Notes under the pieces: generated by a model
The model's input: only the letters and a program-made list of their open reading frames with translations
What the model was told of the DNA's origin: nothing
Databases searched by the model: none
Position numbers and translations under genes: made by a program
NCBI GenBank assembly: GCA_030159075.1
Contig: BROG01000393.1
Coordinates: 434,001-498,000 of the forward strand
Source: Atrina japonica
Lineage: Eukaryota > Mollusca > Bivalvia > Pterioida > Pinnidae
Direction of reading: 5' to 3'
Length of the DNA stretch: 64,000 nt
Shown here: one piece after another, positions 42,336 to 56,400 of the stretch
How positions within the stretch are numbered: position 1 is the first letter of the stretch
Layout: each line of letters starts with the position of its first letter

Positions 42336-42722
42336 GCCAAAATAAAGAAAAACATCTAATTTTAAAATAAGGAAGATAGGTTTGTGCATGTAGGAATTTA
42401 TCAAACAGGTTTATATAACTTTTTTGTATGTAAAAATGTATGCTAAAGAAAGTAACTACATCACTGTGTCTCGTGAACTCTGTATGCTATTTCTGAGGAC
42501 TGTGAGGTTTTCTAAAATAAAGATGATTCTTTGTCATTGACTTGAAGAACCATCACCAGAAGAAACCAATTTTGTTCATTTCCTGAAGTAAAGCTAAGGT
42601 TGGTAAAATGTTTTAGAAAAACTAACACACATTTATTCAGTCTAATTTTAATATCTGTACATAACAAGGGGGTCACCTTCAACCTACGAATATCTTCTTG
42701 TTTTAGGTACACATAACACCAA

Positions 42723-43120
42723 ACATCACAGTCACAAATTGTATCAACCAAAATATACCAAATTACGAATATCTTCTTGTTTTGTGTATTTAGCTATAAC
42801 AATGAAAGGGACATAACTTCTAAAACATCTCGTACAACAAATTAAAATGATTTATTCCTTGTATCACAGTCACAAATTGTATCAACCAAATTACGAATAT
42901 CTTCTTGTTTTGTGTATTTAGCTATAACAATGAAAGGGAAATAACTCCGAAAACATCTCGTACAACAAATTAAAATGATTTATTCCTTGTATCACAGTCA
43001 CAAATTGTATCAACCAAATTACGAGTATCTTCTTGTTTTGTGTATTTAGCTATAACAATGAAAGGGAAATAACTCCTAAAACATTTCGTACAACAAATTA
43101 AAATGATTTATTCCTTGTAT
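42723..43120. repeat. 128-bp tandem triplication
   Basis: TTACGAATATCTTCTTGTTT, GTGTATTTAGCTATAACAAT and AAATGATTTATTCCTTGTAT repeat three times. Each unit gives an AATAAA on the minus strand. Confidence 0.88.
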
Positions 43121-43254
43121 CTATTCAAATAAACAAACTGATTGAGATTTAGTTGTTATGTTTTGTTATGTTTACTGGATGCTTCTTTTGTGATTTTTTT
43201 TCTATAAGTAAACATTTTTGTCAAAAAGATACTGTTATATAATAGTTTCGTTTT

Positions 43255-43395
43255 TACAGGTGGGCATCAATGAGTTATACCATGGTATCTCTAATCAGCT
43301 CTGGGTTGAATCTATTGACACTTAGACTGATTGAGGATATTTGACAGTTTACTTGTGAAAGGCTGTTGGTATTTTCCTGGGTACAAACACAGACA
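43255..43395 (+). mobile_element. Decayed copy of the tRNA-like SINE family
   Basis: GACAGTTTACTTGTGAAAGG and CTGTTGGTATTTTCCTGG match the complement of 6463-6500, with GGGTTGAATC as a degraded B-box. Confidence 0.45.
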
Positions 43396-43864
43396 GATGA
43401 TTATGACACACTAAATACTGGTACGTGAAAAATAACACATGTCCTTATAACTATGGTGGTATATTTCTGCCACAATTATCAATACTCATTCACCAAAGTA
43501 AAATCTTGACATATCAAACAAGACACCTCCGAGTCCACAGAATATCTTCAGCAATCCTGACCCAAGTTGTCATGAAATTTGTAAAAAAAATTCTGCACCG
43601 TATTATTTTTTAAAAGCTTTGCCTTTGGCACAATGTTTTTGTTTTGTTTTTTTTTTGTTTTTTTTTTTTTTGAAGAGCCTGAAACAAGTTTGGAAAGGAA
43701 ACACACCTATACAATGACATAAACAGATTACAAAACTTGACTTAGGTGACCAAATAAAATGTGTCATCTGGTTTATCCCTTCATGAGTAGAACATCCAGC
43801 ATTACACCATCTCTAGACAACGCCAATTAAAGCCCCACTGGTACATAAGATGATTAATTGGCGA

Positions 43865-43985
43865 AGTTTGTGCATTTACTGGCAGAAGGTTGGTGATCTT
43901 TTACCCCAGTTTTCTCCTCCAACATTACAAACGCCACCATGATCTTACTGAAATAAGTGTGGAGTCTGACAAACTGGCCATTATG
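43865..43985 (+). mobile_element. Possible SINE 3'-part remnant
   Basis: GCAGAAGGTTGGTGATCTTT followed by TTCTCCTCCAAC and GCCACCATGATCTTACTGAA recalls the 3' part of molluscan SINEs. Weak. Confidence 0.3.
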
Positions 43986-44308
43986 ATCTTACTGAAAAAG
44001 TGTAGAGTTTGACAAAAAACAACAATAACAAAACAGACTTTGTCAGATTAATTATCTGGCAAATTGCCAAAATCATTTGATGACACAATTACCTGACAAG
44101 ATGACACAATTAGTTGACTAGATGACACAACCTGCAAGCCAATCTAATTATCCAATGAATGGAGGTAGAAATATCCCATCATACAATACATAAATTACTT
44201 GAACAAAACCTTACACAAATTATTGCAAATATTCATTGAGTTAAAAATTACATTTTGACATTTCTGAAATTCTAAAAATCTATACTTTTTTTCTAGACTA
44301 AATAGTCA

Positions 44309-44497
44309 TCACCATCGTACAGAGTTTTTGTATTCATCGAGCAAACTTAATCGTTTGACACTTTCATATCCCGATACAATAAGAAATGAGAACACTACAG
44401 ACTGTGATATCCTCGCAGAGATCGCCTTTGTAAAGATAGACATTCCCTCTTCTTTCACGAGTCGACTTATTGTTTGTCTGACACTAGTCCGATACAT
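44309..44497 (-). CDS. SLC25A44: SLC25A44-like exon 5 (terminal)
   Basis: 62 codons plus stop, from acceptor CTACTTTTAG. Encodes MYRTSVRQTISRLVKEEGMS, then the last carrier half-repeat and the C-terminal RLSLL...NSVRW. The Met is internal, because the frame joins exon 4 in phase 0. Confidence 0.92.
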   Translation of the reverse strand: MYRTSVRQTISRLVKEEGMSIFTKAISARISQSVVFSFLIVSGYESVKRLSLLDEYKNSVRW

Positions 44498-47400
44498 CTA
44501 AAAGTAGAAAAAACAGGACATGTTTTAGAAAGACTAGGCTCCCTAGAGTTAAGTTGTTTACTATAAATTTAAAGTCACTGAACTCAAATAGTAAGGTCCA
44601 CTGGCATAATTAAAGAGAGAGAGAGAGAGTGAGAGAGAGGGAGGGAGAGAGAGAGAATCAGGTGTCTAGATCATGATAATGCTCAGATATCTTACCTGCA
44701 TTCGTGTTCTTATAAGATCAAAAGGATTAGTTATAAAAGTGATACTAAACGCTGTAATAACTGCTGCTATACTATTGACCATTACTCTCGGACAAGATTC
44801 TGGCAAAATGTTATGTAGTAAATCTGAAATAAATCAAAACGAATGATCAGGATTTAACCATAAAGAAAAAATATATTTCAGATATTAACTATTTCTGTTG
44901 ATGGCGTTAATGTCCCTCCATAACTTTTTAGTACCGTACTACATACTATTAATTCAATAGTCTAATAGAAATATATATATTTATGAATACATTTTTTTTT
45001 CCAAAGATGAATTTAAATATGGATCCAAATGTTTTTAAATTAGGTACATCGGCAATTCTATTGACATCAAGAGTCAGATCAAGATTTGATAAGTCACTGC
45101 AAGATTTTGTGAGTCACAGTAAGATTTTATGAGTCACAACAAAATTTTGTGAGTCACAGTAAGATTTAATAAGTCACAGTTAGATTTTGAGTCACATGAT
45201 CTTGAGTCATAGCAAGATTTCATGAATCACAGCAAGATTTCATGTGTCACAGCAATCCCTAAGGACTGACAATAAATGTACCAGATGACAAATCATAAAC
45301 GTACCTGATGACAAATCTTAAACATACCTGACAACAAATCATAAATGTACCAGAAGACAAATCATAAATGTATCTGAAAACAAATCATAAATATACCTGA
45401 TGACAAATCATAAATATACCTGATGACAAATCATAAACGTACCCGACAACAAATCATAAATGTACCAGAAGACAAATCATAAATGTACCTGAAAACAAAT
45501 CATAAATATACCTGATGACAAATCATAAATATACCTGATGAGAAATCATAAATGTACCCGACAACAAATCATAACTGTACCAGAAGACAAATCATTAATG
45601 TACCTGAAAACAAATCATAAACCTACATGTACCTGAGGACAAATTATAAATGTACCTGATGACAAGTCATAAATGTACATGATGACATATCATAAACATA
45701 CCCGACAACAAATCATAAATGTACCAGAAGACAAATCATTAATGTACCTGAAAACAAATCATAAACCTACCTGAGGACAAATTATAAATGTACCTGATGA
45801 CAAGTCATAAATGTACATGATGACAAATCATAAACATACCCGACAACAAATCATAAACTTACCCGACGACAAATCATAAACATACCCGACAACAAATCAT
45901 AAACATACCCGACAACAAATCATAAACCTACCTGATGACAAATCATAAACATACCTGATAACAAATCATAAACCTACCTGATAACAAATCATAAACATAC
46001 CTGATAACAAATCATAAACCTACCTGATAACAAATCATAAACATACCTGATAACAAATCATAAACCTACCTGATGACAAATCATAGACTGTCCACCAACA
46101 CCCACTGCTAATTCCAAATGTTACAGCTGCCGCGGAGTACCCCTGCCAAAATCCACGTAAACCCTGTTGTCTATAGATCTCCTTGGCAACAGCTGTGGCT
46201 ACCCCAAATCTTTTATGTTTTATATCCTCTGGAATGTTTAATGTTTGTAGTTGTTTCAGTTTAGAATGTTCTGGTCGATTTCCTGTCGGCATCGTCATTA
46301 AGTGTTGACTAACAATGTCAAGTGGTGTGATAAAAAGTTGGTTAAACACGGCTGCCGAACAGCCGGCCACCATTCCTCGTAAGGAACTATTTGTTACTGG
46401 TGTGTGATTATAAAGAACATGGCGTATATACTCATATGTTGATATGTACACTAGCGATGGAATCAGCTGACCAAATATACGGATACCAGCTCCACGGTAT
46501 AAGCCTGTAATACCCTCCGATTTTAAAACTTGTACTAGTCCATCGAATGTACCATTATATATTGCTGTACCTGTAACGGTAAAAAAAAAGAAACTGATAA
46601 ATGTGGTATGGCAGGATTGTGAATCATTGTATTTCTCTAAACAGTGTTAAAGGCATCAGCTAAACCATATAAAGGTAGAGAGACAAATGAACAGACAGAG
46701 ACAGACACCATGAGACCCCCTCAACACCATGAGACCCTTGACACCGTGAGACCCTTGACGTCATGAGATCCTTAATATCATGAGACCCACAATACCAAGA
46801 GATCTTCAATATCACAAGGCCCTAGAAACAATGAGACCCTTGACGTCACGAGACCTTTAATATCATGAGACCTACAAAACCTAGAGATCCTCAATATCAC
46901 ACCCTTATCAATATCGGGCAGACCTCTTGACTTGACACTATTGGAGCATCTCATCAATATATCATGAGACCTTGGGCATAAGACCCTCAATATCATGAGA
47001 GATCCTGTCACAAGACACTATTCAAGAGACCCTCATCAGTACCCCATATCAAGAGACCCTCATGAGACCCTCATGAGACCAATGGCGACCTTCAATATCA
47101 TGAGATTCTCAATACCATGAGACCCTCAATGTCATGAGTCTAGATATCATAAGACCCTAGATATCATGAGACCCTAGATATCACAAGACCTTCAATATCA
47201 TGAGATACCATGAGACCCTCAATATTATGAACCCCCAATGTCATGATATCTCTTGATGATGAGACCCTATCAGAGACCGTCAATCATGAGACCCCTATAT
47301 CATCACGAGGAGACCCAATCAATGAGACCACAAGACGTCAATCAATAAATATCATGAGACCCTAAATATCATGAGACCGTCAATACCATGAGACCGTCAA

Positions 47401-50400
47401 TACCATGAGACCCTAAATATCAGGAGACCGTCAATACCATGAGACCGTCAATACCATGAGACCGTCAATACCATGAGACCGTCAATACCATGAGACCGTC
47501 AATACCATGAGACCCTAAATATCATGAGACCGTCAATACCATGAGGTACTGCCAAACATCAATATTGTATTTTGATGTCTAAATATTACTTATGTCACTT
47601 ACATCAATACAGTCTAACGCCGATTATCCGGACCGAGTGGGAGACACATAAAAAGTCTGGAAAATCGGTCGTCCCAATGATCGTTAATTATATTGTTAGT
47701 GTACGTCTGTACATCCATAACGTAGCTAGTGTAATCTGGCCATTATTACTGAACTGTCACTCAAAAAACATTGATGTTTTCACAGCATGTTGTTCTTATA
47801 ATTAAAAGGAGTGATTTATAAAACTTAATAAACGTAATATACATGTATGTATGTATGAAAAAACATCATATTATATTGTAGGCCTATAATTTGAAGTCAT
47901 GTGTAGATCTAGACCTAGATCCTCATACAGCCTACTTTATATCGTTAATTTTACAGCTACATGTACATTTGCTCTCCAATTAGGAATGGGAAAATCACAT
48001 AAATACAAGCTCACTGACATTATCTTTAGTCTAAAAAGTCACTGTGATTTAAAGAAATTTGACACTTTGGTCTGGTCGCAAACTTTGAGTCATGACCTAA
48101 ATTTTCAACTGGATGCTTCCTCCTGTAGCATGGGGCCCGATACGGGTGCCTGTAGCATATTGTTGTTTGAATCAAAATTAAGTTACTTGTTAAAGCTATT
48201 ACTGTTTGTAGTCATCACTGTCTAAATTTTGTAATTGACTAACATCATTTTTAAACAAGTTACATGTGTGAAAAAAAAATCTCCATGGCTTGCTAATGTC
48301 ATATTCTGAAATAGATTTTACACATTTCCTCCCCATATTTCTACTCCCGATGTTTGCCAACTTGTGGACGGTCAAACAAAATAAAGATTGAAACTGATAT
48401 TGTATATTGGTAAGAAATATTTATTTATTTGAAGTGCTTTTGAAGTTGTAGTTTTAATGATTGAATCTTCTTTACGGACACCTGTTACGACACTTGTGAC
48501 CGTCAATGTTGAAGTTTGTCAGAAGTAGGCCTAATCCAGTTTGTATTGTTTTATCTCAGATCCCTCGTAAAGCCTTAAAGAACACAATTATTTGAAGCAA
48601 TAAACGGTATGTTGCTATTTCAATCACTGTTAGAAATACTTACAAGACAATTGGTGAATCTTTCATCTATGAATTTACAAAATGTACCAAGAAATTTTTA
48701 CATTGGTAAAATATTGGGGGACATGGTATTTGTACGAGTGAAAAATCTGGATAATCGGCGTACAGATATACGACGTTAGACTGCATTAGATACTTCTATA
48801 GTATATATCCTAAATGTGTCTTAAACTACAAAATTTGAGTATCAAAATATGAAAACAAGCATTTTATTGAAAATGTAAACTTTGACCTACATATAAATTT
48901 ACGATTGTTTGCTAATACTTTAGTCAGGTCACAATGACGATGCTCAGATCACTAAACTACTATGACACCTGTCACATGATCATCACAGAATTAGTCATTA
49001 TACTGACCTCTTTGCACTTGAAGTCTTGTGGTGATAAGTGTGATTGGATAGATTATGCCCCTTATTGTCATACTTGTAGTCACCACCAGGGGATAGTACT
49101 TCATCATGTCCATCATGTGGAGCTCCACCACCCGCTGTTGACCCGATTTCACTTTTTCGGAAGTTGCTGTCATCTTGTTCTGTAACAATATGATCCAATC
49201 TTCAAACAGTCATACCGACTTCTAATTGCACAATTTTGCTGATTATCATAGTTTCATCATTTTACACGTATCAACCTTCATTCCATCACAAAAAGATGTC
49301 CTCTCAAAATCTGCAAAACAGGAATAATCAAAGACTAAAGGTCAACTCCAGTATAAATAACCTACTTGAAATTGAGTATGTAAGGATTTAACATTTAAAG
49401 GTCAACTCCAGTATAAATGTTTTGTGTCACACCATGACTGTTTTAGTTACTGATAAATGTATAGTACTGGTACATCGCCTGTGTGTATCTAACTCATCAA
49501 CACCTGTCATCCCTGTGGTCACATGTATATCCAGTCAAATCAATCAATGGTATGGTCTACAGTCATTATTCAGGGGAGAACAAGTTAATATTGACAGTGG
49601 ACTTCATCATTCTTTGAAATGGGCAGGTCCAAATGTGACTACAGGGGTTGGCGAGTTAATGATGTTAGGAGATTCACTGTTATGATGTAATATGAATGAG
49701 AGCACCGGGTTTCCACACTGGTAATCTGCCTCACATAATCTGCATAAGAATTCTGTTAGCCCTGTACTTGAAACATATGTTGGTATATGAGACCAGTAAT
49801 GTATTGTAACAAGAACTCTGTTAGCCCCTGTACTTGAAACATATGTTGGTATATGAGACCAGTAATGTATTGTAACAAGAACTCTGTTAGCCCCTGTACT
49901 TGAAACATATGTTGGTATATGAGACCAGTAATGTATTGTAACAAGAACTCTGTTAGCCCCTGTAATTTGAAATATGTATGTGTATGGCACCAGTATTGAA
50001 ACAAGAATTTTGTTAGCCCCTGTAACTGAAACATATCTATTTTTGTACATGACAAGTGTTATAACAAGAATTCTGTTAGTCCCTGTACTTGAAGCACATG
50101 TATGTGTATGGCACCAGTATTGTAACAAGAATTTAGTTAGCCCCTGTAACTGAAACATATCTATTTTTGTACATGACAAGTCTTATAACAAGAATTCTGT
50201 TAGTCCCTGTACTTGAAACACATGTATGTGTATGGCACCAGTATTGTAACAAGAATTTAGTTAGCCCCTGTAACTGAAACATATCTATTTTTGTACATGA
50301 CAAGTGTTATAACAAGAATTCTGTTAGTCCCTGTACTTGAAACACATGTATGTGTATGGCACCAGTATTGTAACAAGAATTTAGTTAGCCCCTGTAACTG

Positions 50401-53400
50401 AAACATATTTATTTTTGTACATGACAAGTGTTATAACAAGAATTCTGTTAGTCCCTGTGGTGAGTAGAAGTCTTGTTACAATACTGGTGCCATACAAATA
50501 CATGTGCTTCAAGTACAGGGACTAACAGAAGTCTTTTTACAATACTGGTGCCATACACATACATGTGCTTCAAGTACAGGGACTAACAGAATTCTTTTTA
50601 CAATACTGGTGCCATACACATACATGTGCTTCAAGTACTGTTCTTGATACAGTATGAGATCTGGGCCTGGCACCATAAAATGTAAGAATTACTTAAGTCT
50701 AAAAACTTAACTCAACTTTGGCTAATCCTGAAATCTGATTGGCTGAGCAGGCCAAGTTGAGAATATTCTCAGACTTGAGTAAATTCTCAATTTTTATGGC
50801 GCCGGACCCAGAAGTGTAACAAGAATTTTGTTGACCCCTTTTTCTGAACATAGGTTCATACATTCATTCAGAATTCTGTTAGCCACTCCATTATATACAT
50901 ATCAGTACATTTACGTAAAACTGAAAAAACTTGTCATTTTTAACCAAAGTTGTAGATCTTATCAGTTTATAATGAAATTTATAGTGGATTCCTTCAGCAA
51001 AATAATGTAAGTCCTATTTTCACAATATACATGTATATATATATATTATTGACTACTATATACCCGGTACATATGTACAAGTGCTGACATTAGAATTCGT
51101 TATCTTTTTTGAAAATGTAGCTTACATGTACCTGCACCTGCTTACCTTAAGTTCAAGACCACAATAATTCCTTGACTATATACAAGTATATAACAGTTAA
51201 TATTCATGATTATATAAATGCAATTAAAATGAAATGGTAATGATTTAAAGTACAGAATATATCAGTAAACTTACATAATCGTTACTATGACAATCCTCAA
51301 AAACATAACTCTAAAAATAGACAAAGGTATTGCCTTAAAATGCAATAAGATTTGTCGGAGTTTCCTGAAAAACCAAACACTGGCCTGATCTTGTTGATTA
51401 CTTCCTTAATTACGTTGTAATTGAAATATTTTGTCTAAACAGCAAAAGCAACAAGAATGATAGATTGACTCAAAGAAGGCCAAAATGGTGGACCTGACAT
51501 TTGTGGTGTGACAACATCATAATAGACTTCATACACTTTAATGTAGAATTAATTTATTAACCTCATTTGAATATTATAACAATTAATCTTGTTCGCCATT
51601 TATAACCTGTCATTTTTACTGCAAGGACAATTTGTGTAAGACAAATGAAATGGAAGAGAAATACATGTATGTGAACTCAGCAACCCCTGAAAATATTCTA
51701 TAAATCAATGACTTAGACCAGTCCAAATGTGTCTTTTGGGGTGAGTAAGTTAGACATGTCCAAATGTGTCTTTTGGGGTGAGTAAGTAAAAATACAGAAA
51801 TAACCACCAGATTTATTTTCAATTAACCCTTCAAACCCTTCAGATAACAATAGAATTGTCTATTTCAATATATAAAAAGGATATTAACAATTTAGATACA
51901 TTGTATGCATGACAGAGGTTAAGGAAAAGGTGTACATGTTGTTATAGAAGTACATACATACACACAAGTAATGAAGTACGTATAAAAAAGGAACCTCATT
52001 ACTGGGAAATAAAAATCAGTAATGAGAAAAGCGTCTGCCATTTGCTAATTTATTTAGCTCATTTTTATAACTGCAACAGTTGTAACAAGGTTTATTTAAG
52101 CAGCATTAAGTCCCTGAGAATTCAGTCCTTCCTTTTAAAGTCCTATAACTCTGGAAAAATATATATCAATTGTTGGTAATAATCAGACTCATCCAGGATC
52201 TTATTAATTTCTAAAAGAGTCGGCCTGGCTCAGTCGGTAGTGCGCTCGACTTTTGATCGTGAGTTCGCGTCCAGCCGGCAGCAGATTGGTTTCCTGTCCT
52301 TTGGATGAGACAGTAAAACTTGAGGTCCCATGTCGCAGTAGGTGTCGGCACGTTAAAGAACCCTCACTGCTCAATGGCCGTAAGTGCTGAGCATAGGCCA
52401 AAATTTGAAGCCCTTCACCAGCATTTGGTGACGTCTCCATATGAGTGAAATATTCTTGAGTGGGACGTTAAACAACAATAAACAAACAAACGAACAAATT
52501 TTTAAAAAACAATACATGTATAATAAATCTGGTTATAATTTGAGGAACGAAACAAAAATGCCTCAAATTTTGGTCTTGGTGGTGCCTATTATTAATTAAA
52601 TAAATAAAAACAGTAGACAAATGAAGACATATAGAAAGCCCCAAAATACTAATATCCTGGATAATCTGCATAAATGGGGCATACCAAAAGTAATTAACAC
52701 ATTCATCCCAAAAGAAACATTTAGACTGGTCTTAGTCATTAATTTATATCAGGGGTTGATATAATTGATGATTGAACTTTACATTTACATGTATTAATAA
52801 AAGATTAAAAAGAAAAACCGACAGAATAGCCATTCACTGTGTACATGTAGGTCATCTGACTCGACAGTTGGAAATTAACAGGGTCCAAAAGTAAAATACA
52901 ATTCATCCCTGATATATGGCCCTGTTATAATGCTAAACCTGCATAATGTCACAATTTCCTCGAGAACAAATTTCCATCTATATAATTCCCCTTTTATAAT
53001 GCCCAAACCTGCATACTGCCTGCCACCCCCACTGATTAATAATATCTGGTACAAATGGTCATTTATACACGTTAAATCCCTTGACTGGGTATCCGATGGT
53101 TTCTTGTTTACTTCATATTACAACCACAAAGAGAGATAACTGGAACATTGCGTGTCATAATATAAACTGGTATCTGGTTGTATGAACAAAGTGTAGTAGT
53201 CAGATGGGAACCAGCTTACGAGTGTCACAATTTTCAAATCTCGCTACTGTAAAAGTTGGAAATAATCAACATGTTGTGTGTTTACACAGCAATTATCATA
53301 TGTCATGCTTGTATTATCGACCTATCAAATTTACAGTAGTATTGAAACAAAAAATGATAAAAGTTAACATTAGATTTGTTTTGGGGTTAATGTTAGAAAC

Positions 53401-56400
53401 GGATCTAAATTTTCCAGCCAATGAACATGTAAAGTCTACAGAAAACAAAAGGTGGCATTTTAATGAGGGTACCATGTCCCTGAAATTGTCCATGGAACTT
53501 TTGCTTAGGAGACCAATTTAAGACAATAAACAGACAGTTAAACCAACCCACCATTAAAACCATAAACAGATATCAGCTAAAGACCAACCTACTTAGAATT
53601 TAAACCATAAACAGTAAAGACCAACTTGTACACATTTAAGACAATAAACAGTATCAGTTAAGAGCGCCTTGCTCAGGATACCATACCCATAAAACCATAA
53701 ACAGATATCAGCTAAAGACATACTTAGGAGACCAACCCACCATTTACCACCATCTCAGAATAGCTAAAGACCAACGATGTAGGAGACCAACCCACCATAT
53801 ATCATAAACAGATATCAGCTTAAAGACCAACAAACTTAGGAGACCAACCCAGTATATCGAAACAGATTATCAGCTAAAGGCCACTTGCTCACCTGAACCC
53901 ACCGAATTAAAACAATGGAACAATACCAGCTAAAGACCGCTTTGCTTAGGAGACCAATTCACATTTAAGAGAATAAACAGATATCAGCTAAAGACTGCCT
54001 TGCTCAGGAGACCAACCCACATTTAAAAGTATAAACAGATATCAGCTAAAGACTGCCTTGCTTAGAAGACCAACTCACATTTAAGACAATAAACAGATAT
54101 CAGTTAAGATCGCCTTGCTCAGGAGACCAACCCACCATTAAAACCATAAACAGATATCAGCTAAAGACCACTTTGCCCAGGAGACCAACTCACATTTAAG
54201 ACTATAAACAGATATCAGTTAAAGACCACCTTGCTCAGGAGACCAACCCACCATTAAAACCATAAACAGATATCAGCTAAAGACTGCTTTGCTTAGACGA
54301 TCAACTCACATTTAAGACTTTAAACAGATATTCAGTCTCCTCAACATTTCCTAATAGATATTTAAGTCCAGACCCTCACATAAGAGATCACCTTGCTAAT
54401 CACAACAAATTATATCAGTCATTTAATTAGGTGGTACATTGCATACATATATATATATTGTTTTTTAGTGGGAATCTCAATTTTAAGATCATAATAACTC
54501 GCATCAAGAGTGGAGGTGAGCTAAAAATGAATGACAATGACAAAATCCGATGAAGAAGTCAAAATGCGTCAGGAATTTATTTATCCATTTCTCAAGAACT
54601 CAACCTTGAATCACACATCCATATAGATCACCTGGATCCACCCCTGAGCAGATTTGTCAGAAAAGAAACTCAAAATTGTCAGAAGACCTTGAGTAGTTGC
54701 TTCCTGTAAAGTTTCATCAAAATCCCTTGATCAGCTTTGTAAAACAAACTGACAATCTGAAAAAGTACCTCCTATCCTTTATGTATGTACATGTAGTCTT
54801 AAAAATTCATAAAATAAAATAAAAATAATAAGTTTCAGCATAATTATTTTATAAAAACCATTTCTTCTCCTTTTTACAGGAATAACACATTAAATGAATG
54901 CATTGTAGTGAATAAAAGGGGAGAAAATCAAAGAAAGCATACAATAAAAAGGTCAAAATGGGCCTAAATCACTGACCTGAGAATCATCTACAAATGTGGA
55001 AAAAAGACCAAGAATAATATGTAAGCTGATCTGGCCAAAAAACAAAAATATGGTAGAGCACCTTGAGTACTTGTTTGCAGTAAAGTTTTGTCAAAATTCC
55101 TCCCATGGTTTCCAAGAACAAGCTGACCATGTCCAAAAAATTACCTCCCTTACCTCCCTTTTTGCTGTCTTACTACATGTATATTCATAAAAATTTCTAA
55201 AAATTACATTTCAGCAAATTTCTTTCACAAAAGAATTATTTACCTTATTACAGTAAAATCAATAAATGAATACATTGAAGTGAATACAAGAGGTGATAAT
55301 AAAAGAAATCATACAAATATTTAAAAGTTAACAGACAGATGCCGGACAATGGGTAATCAGAAAAGCTCACTTTTATACCAATATAGCCAACATTATGTAA
55401 ATGTAACAGAATTATCATCTAGACACATTTACCTGGTCACTGTTTGTTTTCTTTATTATATAAATGTCCTTTCATGTTTACTTTAGAGAGCAAAGGTTTT
55501 AAAAAACCCCGAGGTCACATTCACTGGACGTAATAATTAGAATAGAAACACTGTCCTTTTCCACAGATAAAACAGGATAATCCAATCAACTTGAACATTA
55601 CATATGAAATACAAATAATTGTGCCAGGGGCTGCCTCTTTTTCTCGTTATTAAGTGTGTAGTGTATCTCTACATACACCGTAGCTTTCGGACCGGTGCAA
55701 ATATTAGGGCCAATAGGGGTGTAAGGTGTGTTGGTATGCTATGGTGTATCTAGCTTCCCATGGTGTATGCAGATACTATAAATAATCATGATGCATCAAC
55801 TTTATGTTTTTAATAAACAGAGCAAATGTCATTTGGAAAAAGATGAAAATATAGATAAATTTTTAAGATGGAGCAAACATTTATGAAGTTATTTGATCAA
55901 TGGACAGAGATAAACTGAATATATAAATAACAAGAGTTTAAAGTTTAAATTTGTAAGATCAGTTTGAATTGATGCAGTACTGGAAGCAGGATAACTTGAT
56001 AGGTCTGTATTAGGCCACTATTCTGGGGTGGATTGAGAAATTTTCAAAGAGGGGTGTAAAGTTTGTTAGTTTTTTTTCATTGGGGGGGGGGGGGGGGGGG
56101 GTGACAAGACACTGTAAATGTGAAAACTGTGTTCGTTCATTCTGTGTAAAGAATTAGATCATCAAAGATTGAATTTTCATATCTTGATTGGCTGATAAGA
56201 ACAGAACAGAAAATCGTATACATTTTGATACAATGCAAATTTTGTTTTCAAATATATTTTCATATCCATACATGCTGAGAAAACGTGGGAGGGAAGGAAG
56301 AGTATATATAATTGTTTCGCCGATCGTAGGGAGGTGCAAATATTTTTTTATTTTTTTTTATCAATTTTCCAACGTTTTATTTAAAATATACAGGTTTTAA

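Larger units (their letters stand above)
39541..44308 (-). other. Possible long 3' UTR / downstream region of the SLC25A44-like gene
   Basis: AT-rich sequence after the stop codon, with no other gene signal. Minus-strand AATAAA signals lie near 43105-43110, 42977-42982 and 42849-42854 (one in each unit of a 128-bp repeat), and again near 39552-39557. How far the transcript extends cannot be decided from sequence. Confidence 0.3.

Noticed and set aside
46070..46451. Exon 3 of the carrier read through to the in-frame stop as the true C-terminus
   Set aside because: The protein would lack the third carrier repeat, which is present in frame in exons 4 and 5. Read-through may occur only as an alternative isoform.
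47899..48225. 108-codon frame inside the Tigger-like element as a transposase
   Set aside because: No DDE-type or HTH features. The element looks non-autonomous.
53204..53521. 105-codon open frame
   Set aside because: No recognisable motif, lies on the strand opposite to the surrounding gene within its intron, and no splice context suggests an exon.
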